Source: a virus
Direction: 5' to 3' (one strand)
DNA: 36,065 nucleotides
Virus record (IMG/VR): IMGVR_UViG_3300028569_000091
Location: 1-36,065 of that record
The translations under genes were made by a program, and so were the position numbers. Position 1 is the stretch's first letter; the number at the start of each line of letters is the position of its first letter. Below, piece by piece: positions 26,601-34,699 of the stretch. The notes beneath the pieces are model-generated. The model was not told where the DNA came from, did not search any database, and saw only the letters and a program-made list of their open reading frames with translations.

Positions 26601-27584
26601 GTATTGCGCGGGAATTTGTAATTTTAATTTATTTAAGTTGTCTTGAATCTGCGCCGTAATTTGCACAGGGACAGCCGGAACTGCTTGCGCATGTTTTAAA
26701 TCATAAGTTTGAACAGAGTCGGCAATACGAATAGTATTTAGCCGCATCTCTTCAAGCTTATCCTCGCCTAAGTAATTTAATCTTTCAAAGATTTGTTCTA
26801 CTGTCATCACAAAAGCAGACGCATAAAAGTTTTCTGCGTCTCTGTCGCCATTAGAGGCTGAACTAAGAAATTGTGCATGTAGCTCTTTATCTTCTTCATT
26901 TAAGAAGTGAGCGTCAGTGGTAAAAACAAAAGGGTATTTACCCCAGAAGTTTTCAACCATAAACTTATTATAAGCTATTTGTTGTTCATCCATAGATGGT
27001 TGGACTTCGATAAAGAAATTATCTTTACCGAAAAGTCCTTGCATCTTTTCAAGGTGAGTAGAAATATCATCTAAGGCTGCCGCACCATAGGAAATAAACA
27101 GACTGCCGGTTACACCACCTAAGCAGGCTGTTGTTGTAATAAGATGTCCTGGGTTAGATCCAATGACTTCTTTTAAATCGCTTCCGTATGTTGGGGTTCT
27201 CATTACACCGCGAATGAAAGAACGTGACCAAGCACGAGACGAAAGCTTGCGAAGTTGCTCATGTCCTTCTGCATCTTTTGCAAGCAAAAGAACATGGAAA
27301 AACTTTTCGCCTTTTTCATAGTTCTCAGAATTCAAACCTTCTCTTGTAAGATAGATTTCATTTCCAAGAATAAGCTTAAAAGGTTTGTCTAAATATTTAG
27401 ACTTGAAATTTTGAATAGCTTTTACATGCCCAGATAAAGTATCATGGTCAGTTAATGCGATAGCGTGTAAGCCCTTGTTGAAAGCACCATCTATTAAATC
27501 GCCAACTTTATTGATACTATCAATAACTTTGAGATTTGAATAGTCGGAATGTGCGTGCAAACTGGCATATTTCTTTTCGTTCAT
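23664..27584 (-). CDS. dnaE: DNA polymerase III alpha subunit, DnaE type
   Basis: Start at ATG 27584 (1306 aa), with AAAGGAG 7 nt upstream; a TTG at 27611 would place the ribosome site inside the ORF. The PHP domain is N-terminal (SLHAHSDYS, ALTDHDTLSGH, TTACLGG, TDAHFL; about 1-210). Polymerase core: PDIDIDTEGSKR near 450 (two catalytic Asp) and GGLKYDFLTI near 610 (third Asp), with GVHASGVIAF between. Then FQFDTSVGSQAM, LRKAIAKKK, a helix-hairpin-helix region, and an OB fold near 1180-1260. It copies the phage genome. There is no PolC-type exonuclease insertion, so DnaQ-like 21896-22468 is the likely proofreader. Confidence 0.93.
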   Translation of the reverse strand: MNEKKYASLHAHSDYSNLKVIDSINKVGDLIDGAFNKGLHAIALTDHDTLSGHVKAIQNFKSKYLDKPFKLILGNEIYLTREGLNSENYEKGEKFFHVLLLAKDAEGHEQLRKLSSRAWSRSFIRGVMRTPTYGSDLKEVIGSNPGHLITTTACLGGVTGSLFISYGAAALDDISTHLEKMQGLFGKDNFFIEVQPSMDEQQIAYNKFMVENFWGKYPFVFTTDAHFLNEEDKELHAQFLSSASNGDRDAENFYASAFVMTVEQIFERLNYLGEDKLEEMRLNTIRIADSVQTYDLKHAQAVPAVPVQITAQIQDNLNKLKLQIPAQYPYIHNYLNAKETQDLFFIYKIFEGFVEKINNFNEEYLKRFNDELEQVWETSITIKQPLSKYFVTMAKMIDIIWNEGDSLLGVSRGSAAGFLLNYCLGITQLDPLRQELIMPYWRFIHKDRPELPDIDIDTEGSKRTKVFNKVKEYFKSIGGDVINVCTFGTEKSKSAIRTAGRALNIDDDVVSFIVSLIPNERGFDWTLDQCMYGDEDHKAISKFQDEMGREKSLWKLAYSIEGLITRLGVHASGVIAFNEDFTKHNSLMKTSRGVLVSAYNLEDTEYAGGLKYDFLTINALDKIRTTMNLLLEDGRIQWQGGLKKTYDKYLLPKELEYKDENMWGMAGRGEIVDLFQFDTSVGSQAMRSIKPQSISQLAIANSLMRLMAQEEGGELPLNTYVKFKNSENMWYRELETNGINEKEIKILEPYLKPLSGVADSQESVMMMVMDPKISSFTVLEANGLRKAIAKKKFDTIEKIKKGFYEKGKSIGTRVKLLDYVWNVQIMRQAGYSFSVLHTMGYSTIALQEMNLAYKFPVIYWNTACLSVNAGAVNEEDYEDLVDEGIIEIEEDDDNKREANKVQYGKVAAAIGKFKTELGMRIELPDVNRAKFGFTPDAEANVVWFGLKGISRIGDDLIRAVIDNRPYISVDNFIEKLNKTGARALVSKDRVISLIKSGAFDKIEMRPREEIMKSYILKTYDKKSRITLQNVLGLVKYDMLPIELDMEKRVFNFTKHIRKTKLKDFYVLDEVAQEFYFENNFGLDIENVKRGAEIVMAINAEKWEKVYDKHMEKVRDYIVKNHDLLLEEYNREAFKEEWDKYASGNVLQWELESLNFYHSGHELTGVAKTVNYDITPLDKLQNEEVIGMFNIDGKSFPKYRIRHIIGTVLDKDKLKHTVTLSTPEGIIMIKVYRSQFSKYDQVLSTVADDGSKNLIQDSFFKKGTHLMVTGIKRGDMFVPKVYKEVGIAPILKLEIEDGKFKNFYEKQ

Positions 27585-27613
27585 TTCTTTACTCCTTTTA
27601 AGTTTATACAATA

Positions 27614-27642
27614 ATTATATCATAGTTTTTATCAAAAGTCAA
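27614..27642 (-). promoter_or_regulatory. Leftward promoter of the polymerase gene
   Basis: On the minus strand TTGACT (27642-27637), 17-bp spacer, TATAAT (27619-27614), with TG two bases before the -10 hexamer. The start falls near 27607, about 23 nt ahead of the ATG. It allows the polymerase, 400-aa protein, exonuclease and resolvase genes to be expressed apart from the upstream genes. Confidence 0.8.
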
Positions 27643-27643
27643 A

Positions 27644-28144
27644 TTAATAATTATTCTTTTGTCTTTCGATGTTTACTCTAGCTTTTTCGTTATAGGCATA
27701 AATGATTTCAGTCCATTCACAGTTTAATGTTTTGATGGTTGCGGCGAGTGACGCAAGCATTAATACCATTGGTGGAGTAGCAACGCCTTCTGTAATATTT
27801 TCAGACACGTATCTGATTACATCGACATCTTTATCCATAAACTTATCAAAGTTATCGTCCATCCAAATAGCAACTTGAGCTTGCTTTGTTGGTTCAAGCA
27901 ATAACATATAAGACAAGAAGAAGGCAATAACGTCTGCCAACTCATCTAATATCCTATCTTTTTTAGGAACGTGACTTTTCTTCCACCATTTCCAAACACC
28001 AATTTCATTAAATAATTCAAAGACTTCAACATGCATTGCAAGTGTGTGATCTTCTTTAGTTGGTGGGGTAGTAAGTTTTTTCATAACTTCGTCCCGCACC
28101 GACATTTGTACTTTCATCAATTCATCTAGTTTCCAATTAATCAT
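27644..28144 (-). CDS. All-alpha dimeric dUTPase
   Basis: This encodes 166 residues with GGAGG upstream. The metal-binding pattern E40-x-x-E43 with E68-x-x-D71 (MHVEVFELFNE and LDELADV) and the C-terminal YNEKARVNIERQ mark the dimeric, all-alpha dUTPase/MazG superfamily. WKWWKK between the two motifs is also typical of this dUTPase group. The enzyme splits dUTP into dUMP and pyrophosphate, keeps uracil out of phage DNA and gives precursor for thymidylate. It stands directly upstream of the polymerase promoter. A MazG-type enzyme acting on other nucleotides is the main alternative. Confidence 0.85.
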   Translation of the reverse strand: MINWKLDELMKVQMSVRDEVMKKLTTPPTKEDHTLAMHVEVFELFNEIGVWKWWKKSHVPKKDRILDELADVIAFFLSYMLLLEPTKQAQVAIWMDDNFDKFMDKDVDVIRYVSENITEGVATPPMVLMLASLAATIKTLNCEWTEIIYAYNEKARVNIERQKNNY

Positions 28145-28157
28145 AAATTACCTCCAC

Positions 28158-28826
28158 CTATTTTTTAATAACAATATCTGCTTCATATAAGAAATCATCA
28201 GTATCTTCAGTTACCCAAGCATGTTCTTGTTCACAACTATATTCTTGAGTATTAATTTTCCATGGTTTATCTTTGTATTCTTTTGTTACAAAACTTGGTT
28301 CGTACCATTTTAAAATTCGGTTGTTTGGCTGTAAGGCAAACTGTCCTGTTGACAGCATGATGAAGTGATGCGACTTATGTTCCTGTGGATCTTCTGATAG
28401 CGTGAAGTCCATCCCATTGTTTTCGTTGGCACCCCATTGGATCGTATACAAGTAAGTCCCTTCTAGTGTTGTTTTGTTTTTCATCCTGACATCGACACTG
28501 GCATTGTACACATAGTTAAGTGTAACAAGAGTAAACACTTTAGAGAAGCAATCCCATAGTTGTAGGGCATGGAATGGATATGTATCCCATACCTTTTCAT
28601 CTTCAGGTATTTTCCAAGCTAAAGCAGAAATTGGTAACTTATCACGCATCATACCATATTCAGTTAACACTTGAAATAATGCCGCAGAACCTTCATTACA
28701 TCTAATTGATATTAAAATTCCTTTAGTATATTTACCTTTATATTCTGGGTTATCAGGGTCGTCGAAAAAAAATCCATCTCGTACAAATACTTTCATTGGT
28801 GGTAAACTAGTTTCTATAAATGCCAT
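28158..28826 (-). CDS. Unrecognised 222-aa protein of the replication operon
   Basis: GAGGT precedes the ATG. The product is rich in aromatic residues with many Trp and Tyr (WDTYPFHALQLWDCFSKVF, TYLYTIQWGANENNG, ILKWYEPSFVTKEY), and looks all-beta or mixed. There is no Walker motif, zinc cluster or membrane segment. It lies between RecJ-like exonuclease and dUTPase with short gaps, so it is probably expressed with replication genes. I may have seen related proteins in environmental phages but can name no function. An OB-like or other nucleic-acid-binding fold would fit its composition but is a guess. Confidence 0.7.
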   Translation of the reverse strand: MAFIETSLPPMKVFVRDGFFFDDPDNPEYKGKYTKGILISIRCNEGSAALFQVLTEYGMMRDKLPISALAWKIPEDEKVWDTYPFHALQLWDCFSKVFTLVTLNYVYNASVDVRMKNKTTLEGTYLYTIQWGANENNGMDFTLSEDPQEHKSHHFIMLSTGQFALQPNNRILKWYEPSFVTKEYKDKPWKINTQEYSCEQEHAWVTEDTDDFLYEADIVIKK

Positions 28827-28836
28827 ATAATACCTC

Positions 28837-30624
28837 TTATATTAAATCAGACCCTATGGATTTTTCAAAGTTTAAATTATCCATTATAATCTGAAGTGTC
28901 TTCGTGCCATTAAATTCATTATATTGTGCACGTCCAACAATCTTTACGCGAAGCTTTGGATTTATATCTACAAAAGCATCGTCTTCTTCTTTAAATAATT
29001 CTGCAATAATATCTTTAGCGCCAAACTTAATGAACTCAATATTATTATAGTTGAACTTTATTGTATTGCGTTCTTTGCCAATAAGATTAATCATATCTCT
29101 TGTGATAAAGATTTCAAAAGCAAACTTAGGTTGTGGAATTCCCATGCCATACAGATAATTATATTTTGCAAAATCTGTAAGTATATCGTGAGATATTCTT
29201 CTGCCGCGGAGTATTGCATCTACTTCAATTTCTTCTGTGCCAAAGTCAATGTCTTTTAGTTTATCATTTAGATAAGCATTTAATTTTGGCAAGTCATCTT
29301 CACGAACCCCAACGCCAAAGGCCATATCATGACCTTCTGCAAAATGGATTAAACCACTTTGTTGAAGCACTTCTCTAAATGACTTAAATCCAGGCCGCAC
29401 ATTTGCACGAGCTGAACCATAAAAATAACTTTCTCCATCTATGTTTCTTGGTCTTAAAAGCATTGCGGGCTTTTTGTAATTCTTTACAATGTCCATTGCA
29501 ACTAAACCAGTCATTGTTTTAGGAACCGTAACAGCATCTTCTTGAGAACTAATTACCGTAACAACCATATTTTGGTCAAGGTTATCTTCTTTGATAATGC
29601 TGTGAATGAACTCCATAGACTTTTCTTTTTCTTTATTTTGTTGATTGCGAATGTTGTAGGCCATTCTTGCAAGCATTTCATAAAATGTTTCAGAACTCTT
29701 GTTTCCTTTATATTCTTTTTCATATGTTTCCGTGTGGTCATATTCTGTAAAACCTTGAAACAGTTGTTCGTTTTGTTGAGTTGTGCCAACACGAATCACG
29801 GCGTTAATTAAAGGTGTGATATAAAATGCTACGTCAATTTTATTAGGATGGTCAACAGAGCTGACACTGTAAGATTGTTTTACTAGCAAGGCTTTAAACA
29901 TGGGGTTTTTAATGGTTTTTAAGCCCGTAGCGATGAGAAAGTTATTGTCTAGTTCTCTGGTATCCATCATGTCAGAAATGAGTCCTAGCGCTGCTAAATC
30001 AATATATTGCTTATGATGTTCATTGTTATCATATTTCTTACTATATGCTTGTATGATTTTGTAGACCATTCCAGCACCACTAAGAAACTTATTTTTGAAG
30101 TTAGGTGATAGTTGATTATTTACAACTATGGCACCAGGAACTTCTTGATAGTTATCAACCAAGTGATGGTCGATTACTAAAACCGTCTTGCCTTTACGAA
30201 CAAGTTCGATTTGCTCTTCAATTTGATTTGAGCCGGCATCTGGTATGATAATATATTTAGCGTCTTGCGGAATAGAATTCATTACAATTCCATGTTCTTT
30301 TCCATTGTGTACTCTGCACTTAATTTCTGCCGCAGGGTATAAGTCTTTAAAGTATCTATAAAATATTGAAGCTGAAGTGAAACCGTCCACATCGCTGTCA
30401 ATCTGCATAAAAAATTTCTGCTTTGTAGTAAACCCTTCATGCAAAGTATCTACTAGTTGATTTACTCTTTCGAGTTCTTTATAGCTTTCTTCATCATAGA
30501 TTGACGGTTCTGACAAGAAGCTTTCAGTTTTTTCAATTCCAAGAGACTTTAAGTAGTCCTCGATAATATTGCTACTATCGAGGTTTATTGGGGTCTCTTT
30601 TAATTTGTAATTAAATTTATTCAT
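28837..30624 (-). CDS. recJ: RecJ-type single-strand DNA exonuclease
   Basis: This encodes 595 residues with AAGGTG upstream. DHH motifs in order: QIDSDVDGFTS (Asp 76, 78, 80), IIPDAGS (Asp 129), VIDHHLVD (Asp 152, His 153, His 154), and LGLISDMMD (Asp 218). The DHHA1 region has SYFYGSARANVRPG and FAEGHDMAFGVGV. A C-terminal OB-like segment follows (about 480-590). All metal ligands for two Mn ions are present. The enzyme degrades single-stranded DNA 5' to 3' and would act in recombination, repair and end processing with Sak4-like and OB-fold partners. Confidence 0.9.
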   Translation of the reverse strand: MNKFNYKLKETPINLDSSNIIEDYLKSLGIEKTESFLSEPSIYDEESYKELERVNQLVDTLHEGFTTKQKFFMQIDSDVDGFTSASIFYRYFKDLYPAAEIKCRVHNGKEHGIVMNSIPQDAKYIIIPDAGSNQIEEQIELVRKGKTVLVIDHHLVDNYQEVPGAIVVNNQLSPNFKNKFLSGAGMVYKIIQAYSKKYDNNEHHKQYIDLAALGLISDMMDTRELDNNFLIATGLKTIKNPMFKALLVKQSYSVSSVDHPNKIDVAFYITPLINAVIRVGTTQQNEQLFQGFTEYDHTETYEKEYKGNKSSETFYEMLARMAYNIRNQQNKEKEKSMEFIHSIIKEDNLDQNMVVTVISSQEDAVTVPKTMTGLVAMDIVKNYKKPAMLLRPRNIDGESYFYGSARANVRPGFKSFREVLQQSGLIHFAEGHDMAFGVGVREDDLPKLNAYLNDKLKDIDFGTEEIEVDAILRGRRISHDILTDFAKYNYLYGMGIPQPKFAFEIFITRDMINLIGKERNTIKFNYNNIEFIKFGAKDIIAELFKEEDDAFVDINPKLRVKIVGRAQYNEFNGTKTLQIIMDNLNFEKSIGSDLI

Positions 30625-30632
30625 TATTCACC

Positions 30633-31703
30633 TTATAAGTATATTCTTTTTAGCATTAGCTGTTCGAACAATTCTTTGCCTTGGTCGATTGGAGCATTCT
30701 TATGTTCCAATACGAAGTCGTAGTCGACTATTACACTGACATTGAAGAAATTCTTAGCGTACTTGAAGATTTCTATATACTCATTTAATTCTTTCTCTAT
30801 TTCTTTATGTGATTTATAATCTCTGTCAAAACCTAGTATGATGTTTTGCACTCCATATTTCATAAGTAATGCTACATGTTCTTTACTTAAGTTGCGGCCT
30901 GAAACCGCGACTGAGATATTGTTGTCGCCGTAAAGACTATCCATCTTCATGACGCTCTTCTCACCTTCAAATAGTATGATTGTTTGTAATCGCTGTATTG
31001 CGTTTTTATTTACATCGAGACCGTATAGTATTTTGCTTGTTGGGTGTGCTAAATATTCGCCGTTGTATTTCATTGGCATATACTTTGCTTTAGCATCTAG
31101 GTTTAAAAATCTTCCACGAACACCAATAAGCTCTTTAGTATCTGTATAATATGGTATTACAATAGCATTTGATATTGTATCAAACTTAATTCCATACTTT
31201 ACTAATGTTTCTGGTGTAATTGCTTCAGAAATCCAGGGTGTTAAATAATTTAAATCAAACACATATCTGTTCATAATTTCTTTTGATAAAATCTTAAGCG
31301 TAGTTGGCTCATCTTCAGGATGATTATTTATCTCATAAAGATAATCTAATTGATCCCTAACCCCGTAATATTCATTCTCATCTATACTTTCATTATTTTC
31401 AATGCCACATATTTGAATTGCTTTACGCAAAGATATTTCTTCGCCAGCATTTCGCCGCATCTTAATAACTAATTCAAAGATATCAAACACCGCATTACAC
31501 TCTGTATAGCATTTAAACATATTATTCTTTTTATAATAATAAAGCTTTTGACTACCATGGTCGTGCGCAGGATTATGGCAGACAGTAGGATACACAATCA
31601 TACTGTTGTTTTCTCTGGCAACATCTACACCGTGGTCTTTTAAAATTCTTTTGATGTCTTCAGGCGATAGCATTTCACGATAATCTCTAATCGATTTCGC
31701 CAT
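30633..31703 (-). CDS. dnaG: DnaG-type primase
   Basis: The second ATG (31703) is preferred, because it stands 8 nt after GAGGT; the first at 31709 is only 2 nt away. 356 residues. A CHC2-type zinc finger lies near 42-69 (C42, H48, C65, C69; VCHNPAHDHGS and FKCYTECN). The TOPRIM domain follows: ILFEGEKSVMKM (Glu 246) and ILGFDRDYKSH (Asp 293, 295), with VAVSGRNLS between. The C-terminal helicase-interaction part is short compared with bacterial DnaG (about 600 aa). It makes RNA primers for phage replication. It overlaps the helicase gene by 17 bp, which fits close partnership. Confidence 0.9.
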   Translation of the reverse strand: MAKSIRDYREMLSPEDIKRILKDHGVDVARENNSMIVYPTVCHNPAHDHGSQKLYYYKKNNMFKCYTECNAVFDIFELVIKMRRNAGEEISLRKAIQICGIENNESIDENEYYGVRDQLDYLYEINNHPEDEPTTLKILSKEIMNRYVFDLNYLTPWISEAITPETLVKYGIKFDTISNAIVIPYYTDTKELIGVRGRFLNLDAKAKYMPMKYNGEYLAHPTSKILYGLDVNKNAIQRLQTIILFEGEKSVMKMDSLYGDNNISVAVSGRNLSKEHVALLMKYGVQNIILGFDRDYKSHKEIEKELNEYIEIFKYAKNFFNVSVIVDYDFVLEHKNAPIDQGKELFEQLMLKRIYL

Positions 31704-33270
31704 TGTCATCTACCTCTTTTTTCTTAGACTTAGTCATAAGATCAAGCAGATCCAGTTCTGTTGTTTCATATTCAATCTTATCATAGTTCTTAAGTATGTT
31801 ATGATTTAAACCTGTTAAAAACAAATCTCTTGTTCTGCAAGTTCCGTAATCAAAGTATCTAAATAACTTTACGTTAGTTAATTCTCCGCGACGGTTCTTA
31901 TAAATATCTGTAACCACATTTGGTATTTCAATTCCCGCGTGCTTACATAACTGCTCTACAATTTCTTTTTCTTCAGGTACTTCTTCCAGCTTTACTGTAA
32001 TCATACCCACGTCAGCCTTATCTGCAATAGCTTTACTACCGCGAATATGGTTTACGTTTCTAATCATTGTTTGTTCCCAACGTTCATTAAGTTGAGTTGC
32101 TGATTGAACGAAAACATCATATTGTGCCGCAATTTCTTTTAATGTATTTGACAACATCATTAACGCCACGTCTTCGCGAATCTTGCTTTGTTGATACTCA
32201 ACTAAAAGACTAGGACTAGTAAAGATATAGTCATAAAAAATAAACTGCACATTATTTTGTAAAATATGTTTTGTAAGCTTTGCTCTAATCAATGCAATAG
32301 AAGGATCTGGTATTACTTCAATAATAAAGTTGTTTTCATATTTCTTAATCAACTCTATTGCTTGTAAAATCCTTTGCTCTTCTTCAAAGTTTGCATTTCC
32401 GTATAATATTTTTCTTTCATTAACGCCACTAACATACGCAAGAAGAAGTGTTTGTATTTCATCAGCTTGTTGTTCTGTTGTAACAAACAAGACAGGTGAT
32501 AAGTCATCTCTTATAATTACCTTATCTCCTTCAATTCTTGGTAGCGAAATAGCACAAGCATTACCAACCATGAATCTGGTTTTACCGTGGCCAGAAGGCG
32601 CACTGTTAATATACATTTTACCAAAGCGAGCTCCGCGGACAATATAGTTTAAAATATCGCCTTCAAGAGGTTTTCCAACTTCTGGTCTTTCTTTCAATTC
32701 ATAGTATAGGTCTTGTATACCTGTTGCGGCTTTTTGAGTTGTAGTAATAGTTCTTGATACAAAACTATCTTCTACTTTATTAAGTTTCTTTAAAATAGTC
32801 TTTACGATGTCATCAACCGTGATGGCATTAAGTTTTTCACTTTCTTTATCAAGGTGCATGAAGTCTACTTCAGGATTATAAAATTCTTTAGTTTCAATAC
32901 CTGCTTTTTGCAAGTCTCTTAAAACGGTAAACTTCTTTAATCTTTCATAGTAAAAATTAAACTTACTGGCGTCCATGCTTTCAATAAAGGGCTGTAACCC
33001 TCTAAGATACTCATACCCACCAGCGCTTTTAAATACTTCATATTGTTTATTAAACTGACCTACATAAAGGTCAATGTCTTGCGGAGAAATGTTCTGTGAA
33101 CCCTCAGCTGCAAGATTTGCAATTGCACCAAAAACTATTTTATAAAATTCATTATCAAAATCGTTAGTAGTGAGTTTGAAATTTTCTTGGTCATGTACTA
33201 GTTCCGGAGTTTTAATAAGTCCGGCAATAACCATCATGGCCGCATTTCTGTCGAATAGTGCTTTTGACAC
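31687..33270 (-). CDS. dnaB: DnaB-type replicative helicase
   Basis: This encodes 527 residues from a GTG start with GAGGTG 7 nt upstream. An N-terminal helical domain (about 1-125) and linker are followed by the RecA-type ATPase: Walker A SAPSGHGKTR (about 223-232, Lys 230), LFVTTEQQADEI, the Walker B-like QFIFYDYIFTSP, SATQLNERWEQ and RGSKAIADKADVG near the C-terminus. This order is that of DnaB/gp41-type hexameric helicases. It unwinds DNA at the fork and should work with the overlapping primase gene. The N-terminal domain keeps the DnaB-like opening NAAMMVIAGLIKTPEL. Confidence 0.92.
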   Translation of the reverse strand: MSKALFDRNAAMMVIAGLIKTPELVHDQENFKLTTNDFDNEFYKIVFGAIANLAAEGSQNISPQDIDLYVGQFNKQYEVFKSAGGYEYLRGLQPFIESMDASKFNFYYERLKKFTVLRDLQKAGIETKEFYNPEVDFMHLDKESEKLNAITVDDIVKTILKKLNKVEDSFVSRTITTTQKAATGIQDLYYELKERPEVGKPLEGDILNYIVRGARFGKMYINSAPSGHGKTRFMVGNACAISLPRIEGDKVIIRDDLSPVLFVTTEQQADEIQTLLLAYVSGVNERKILYGNANFEEEQRILQAIELIKKYENNFIIEVIPDPSIALIRAKLTKHILQNNVQFIFYDYIFTSPSLLVEYQQSKIREDVALMMLSNTLKEIAAQYDVFVQSATQLNERWEQTMIRNVNHIRGSKAIADKADVGMITVKLEEVPEEKEIVEQLCKHAGIEIPNVVTDIYKNRRGELTNVKLFRYFDYGTCRTRDLFLTGLNHNILKNYDKIEYETTELDLLDLMTKSKKKEVDDNGEID

Positions 33271-33292
33271 GACTACTCACCTCTGCTTTCTG

Positions 33293-33661
33293 TTATAAAT
33301 TCTCGATGTCTACTATATACCTACCACTGTGGGGTTTGTATTTTTTAGGTTTGACCTTTATAACTTTAGTCTCACCTTGTCTAATCTTCTGTGCCTCATC
33401 TTTTAAGCGCGAACGTTCTACTGCCTGAGCATTATAATAACGATTCGCTTCTTCCATGACAAAGGGAACTATACCTATGCCTTTTCTTCGATCTGGCACA
33501 TTACCCAATACTTCAACATAATAAGCAACGGCACGAGCTATATCTTTTTCGGTATAGCCGTGCAGTTTTTGGAATTTTGTAATTTGAGCATCTATCATTG
33601 AGTTTATAGCTTCTACGCCATACAACTCCGCAATAAGCTGCTCTAATTCTTTCCTGGTCAT
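33293..33661 (-). CDS. Small helicase-linked protein
   Basis: This encodes 122 residues. Its ATG overlaps the stop of the Sak4-like gene (TAATG), so it is coupled. Helical N-terminal part (RKELEQLIAELYGVEAINSM, KDIARAVAYYVEVLGNV), then GIGIVPFVMEEANRYYNAQA and a Lys-rich C-terminus (KVIKVKPKKYKPHSG). I recall such proteins beside phage helicase genes but know of no proven function. A helicase loader or primosome helper would fit its place and charge; this is inference. Confidence 0.7.
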   Translation of the reverse strand: MTRKELEQLIAELYGVEAINSMIDAQITKFQKLHGYTEKDIARAVAYYVEVLGNVPDRRKGIGIVPFVMEEANRYYNAQAVERSRLKDEAQKIRQGETKVIKVKPKKYKPHSGRYIVDIENL

Positions 33662-34635
33662 TATAGAGAAACTTTAATATCTAAAAGTTCTTGTTGAAGT
33701 ATTTTGAGTTGGGGTTCGTATATTTTACTTGCTTGGCTAAGTTTAATTTCCGCACCCATAATTGTAATAATTTTTTGTTCTACAATTTGGAATGCATCAG
33801 TTTCTAAAAGCTCTTTGGCAAGATTGACCACATCAAGTCTTAATTGTTCGAAGTCTTCTACTTCTAATTCATGTAAACTAAATTCTTTTTCTTGAACCGT
33901 TACAATGCCTTCAACTTTCTTTTGTTGTTCAATTGCTTTCTTCATTTCTGCTTTAAGATTGGCATGAGTAAATTCAAATCTATTAGAGAAATAACGAGAA
34001 CGTGTTTTAGTTTCGATTTCAACCAATTGGTTATAAGCGAATACTGTTTGATTTTCGGTAGTTAATGCGCCGTCTGTATTATCTTTATATTCTTTACGAA
34101 CATAGAAAATAAAATCTGCTAAACCTTTAATGATTGCGGCAGGACGTTTATCGATATCTACTTTACTCTTGATATTATTCTTTTCTTCAATTTCATCCGC
34201 GTGTGCGATAAGGACTAACCCGTAGCCCATTTGTGGAATAGATAGTATTGATTTTTCAAATTCTTTCCGAATTGCTCTCCAACCTTTACCGAAACCAAGA
34301 TCACCTGCATCAGTTACACCGTACTGACCTAAGACATATTCTATACATGCAGAATAAGCTAAAGTAACCGTATCAATAACGATTGTTTTAAACATGGAAC
34401 GAACTTCGTCGCGTTTTAATTCACGAAGAAATTGTTTGAAGTCGGACCAACTTTGGACTGGTTGCGCTTTAACACCATCAATAAATTTATAACCGATTTC
34501 AAAAGCAGCGATTAAGCTTCCTTCGAATTCTGCGGCGACGGTTGTTTTGCGAGTACCTGCTTCACCGTAAAATAAAAATATTTTATCATGAAGACTTTCT
34601 GAAATAATGTGCGGCTGTAATTTTGTTAAATCCAT
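33661..34635 (-). CDS. Sak4-like RecA-family ATPase
   Basis: This encodes 324 residues. Walker A is GEAGTRKTT (about 24-32), Walker B is KTIVIDTVT (Asp 88), with VLIAHADE near 160 as a sensor-like strand. The fold order and size match the AAA_24/Sak4 group of phage single-strand-annealing or RecA-like proteins, often paired with an SSB gene, as here. After about 210 comes a C-terminal helical region with Glu/Lys/Gln. It would promote annealing or strand exchange between phage DNAs. AAAGGAGAG precedes the ATG. A RecA-like role without strand exchange is possible. Confidence 0.82.
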   Translation of the reverse strand: MDLTKLQPHIISESLHDKIFLFYGEAGTRKTTVAAEFEGSLIAAFEIGYKFIDGVKAQPVQSWSDFKQFLRELKRDEVRSMFKTIVIDTVTLAYSACIEYVLGQYGVTDAGDLGFGKGWRAIRKEFEKSILSIPQMGYGLVLIAHADEIEEKNNIKSKVDIDKRPAAIIKGLADFIFYVRKEYKDNTDGALTTENQTVFAYNQLVEIETKTRSRYFSNRFEFTHANLKAEMKKAIEQQKKVEGIVTVQEKEFSLHELEVEDFEQLRLDVVNLAKELLETDAFQIVEQKIITIMGAEIKLSQASKIYEPQLKILQQELLDIKVSL

Positions 34636-34659
34636 TTGTTCACTCTCCTTTTAATTAGT

Positions 34660-34689
34660 AAAAGGAGCTGTAACTAAACAGCCCCTTTT
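34660..34689 (-). terminator. Terminator or attenuator hairpin inside the replication operon
   Basis: AAAAGGAGCTGT (34660-34671) pairs with ACAGCCCCTTTT (34678-34689) over 12 positions with one G-T pair on the minus strand; loop of six. Each side of the stem ends in a run of A or T, so it may act in both directions. It stands between the OB-fold gene and the Sak4-like gene, which would let the first two genes be made in excess. Confidence 0.7.
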
Positions 34690-34699
34690 TGTGTTTGGA

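Noticed and set aside
29553-29792. Antisense or alternative-frame ORFs in the RecJ gene
   Set aside because: They overlap a gene with complete DHH motifs and have no ribosome sites.
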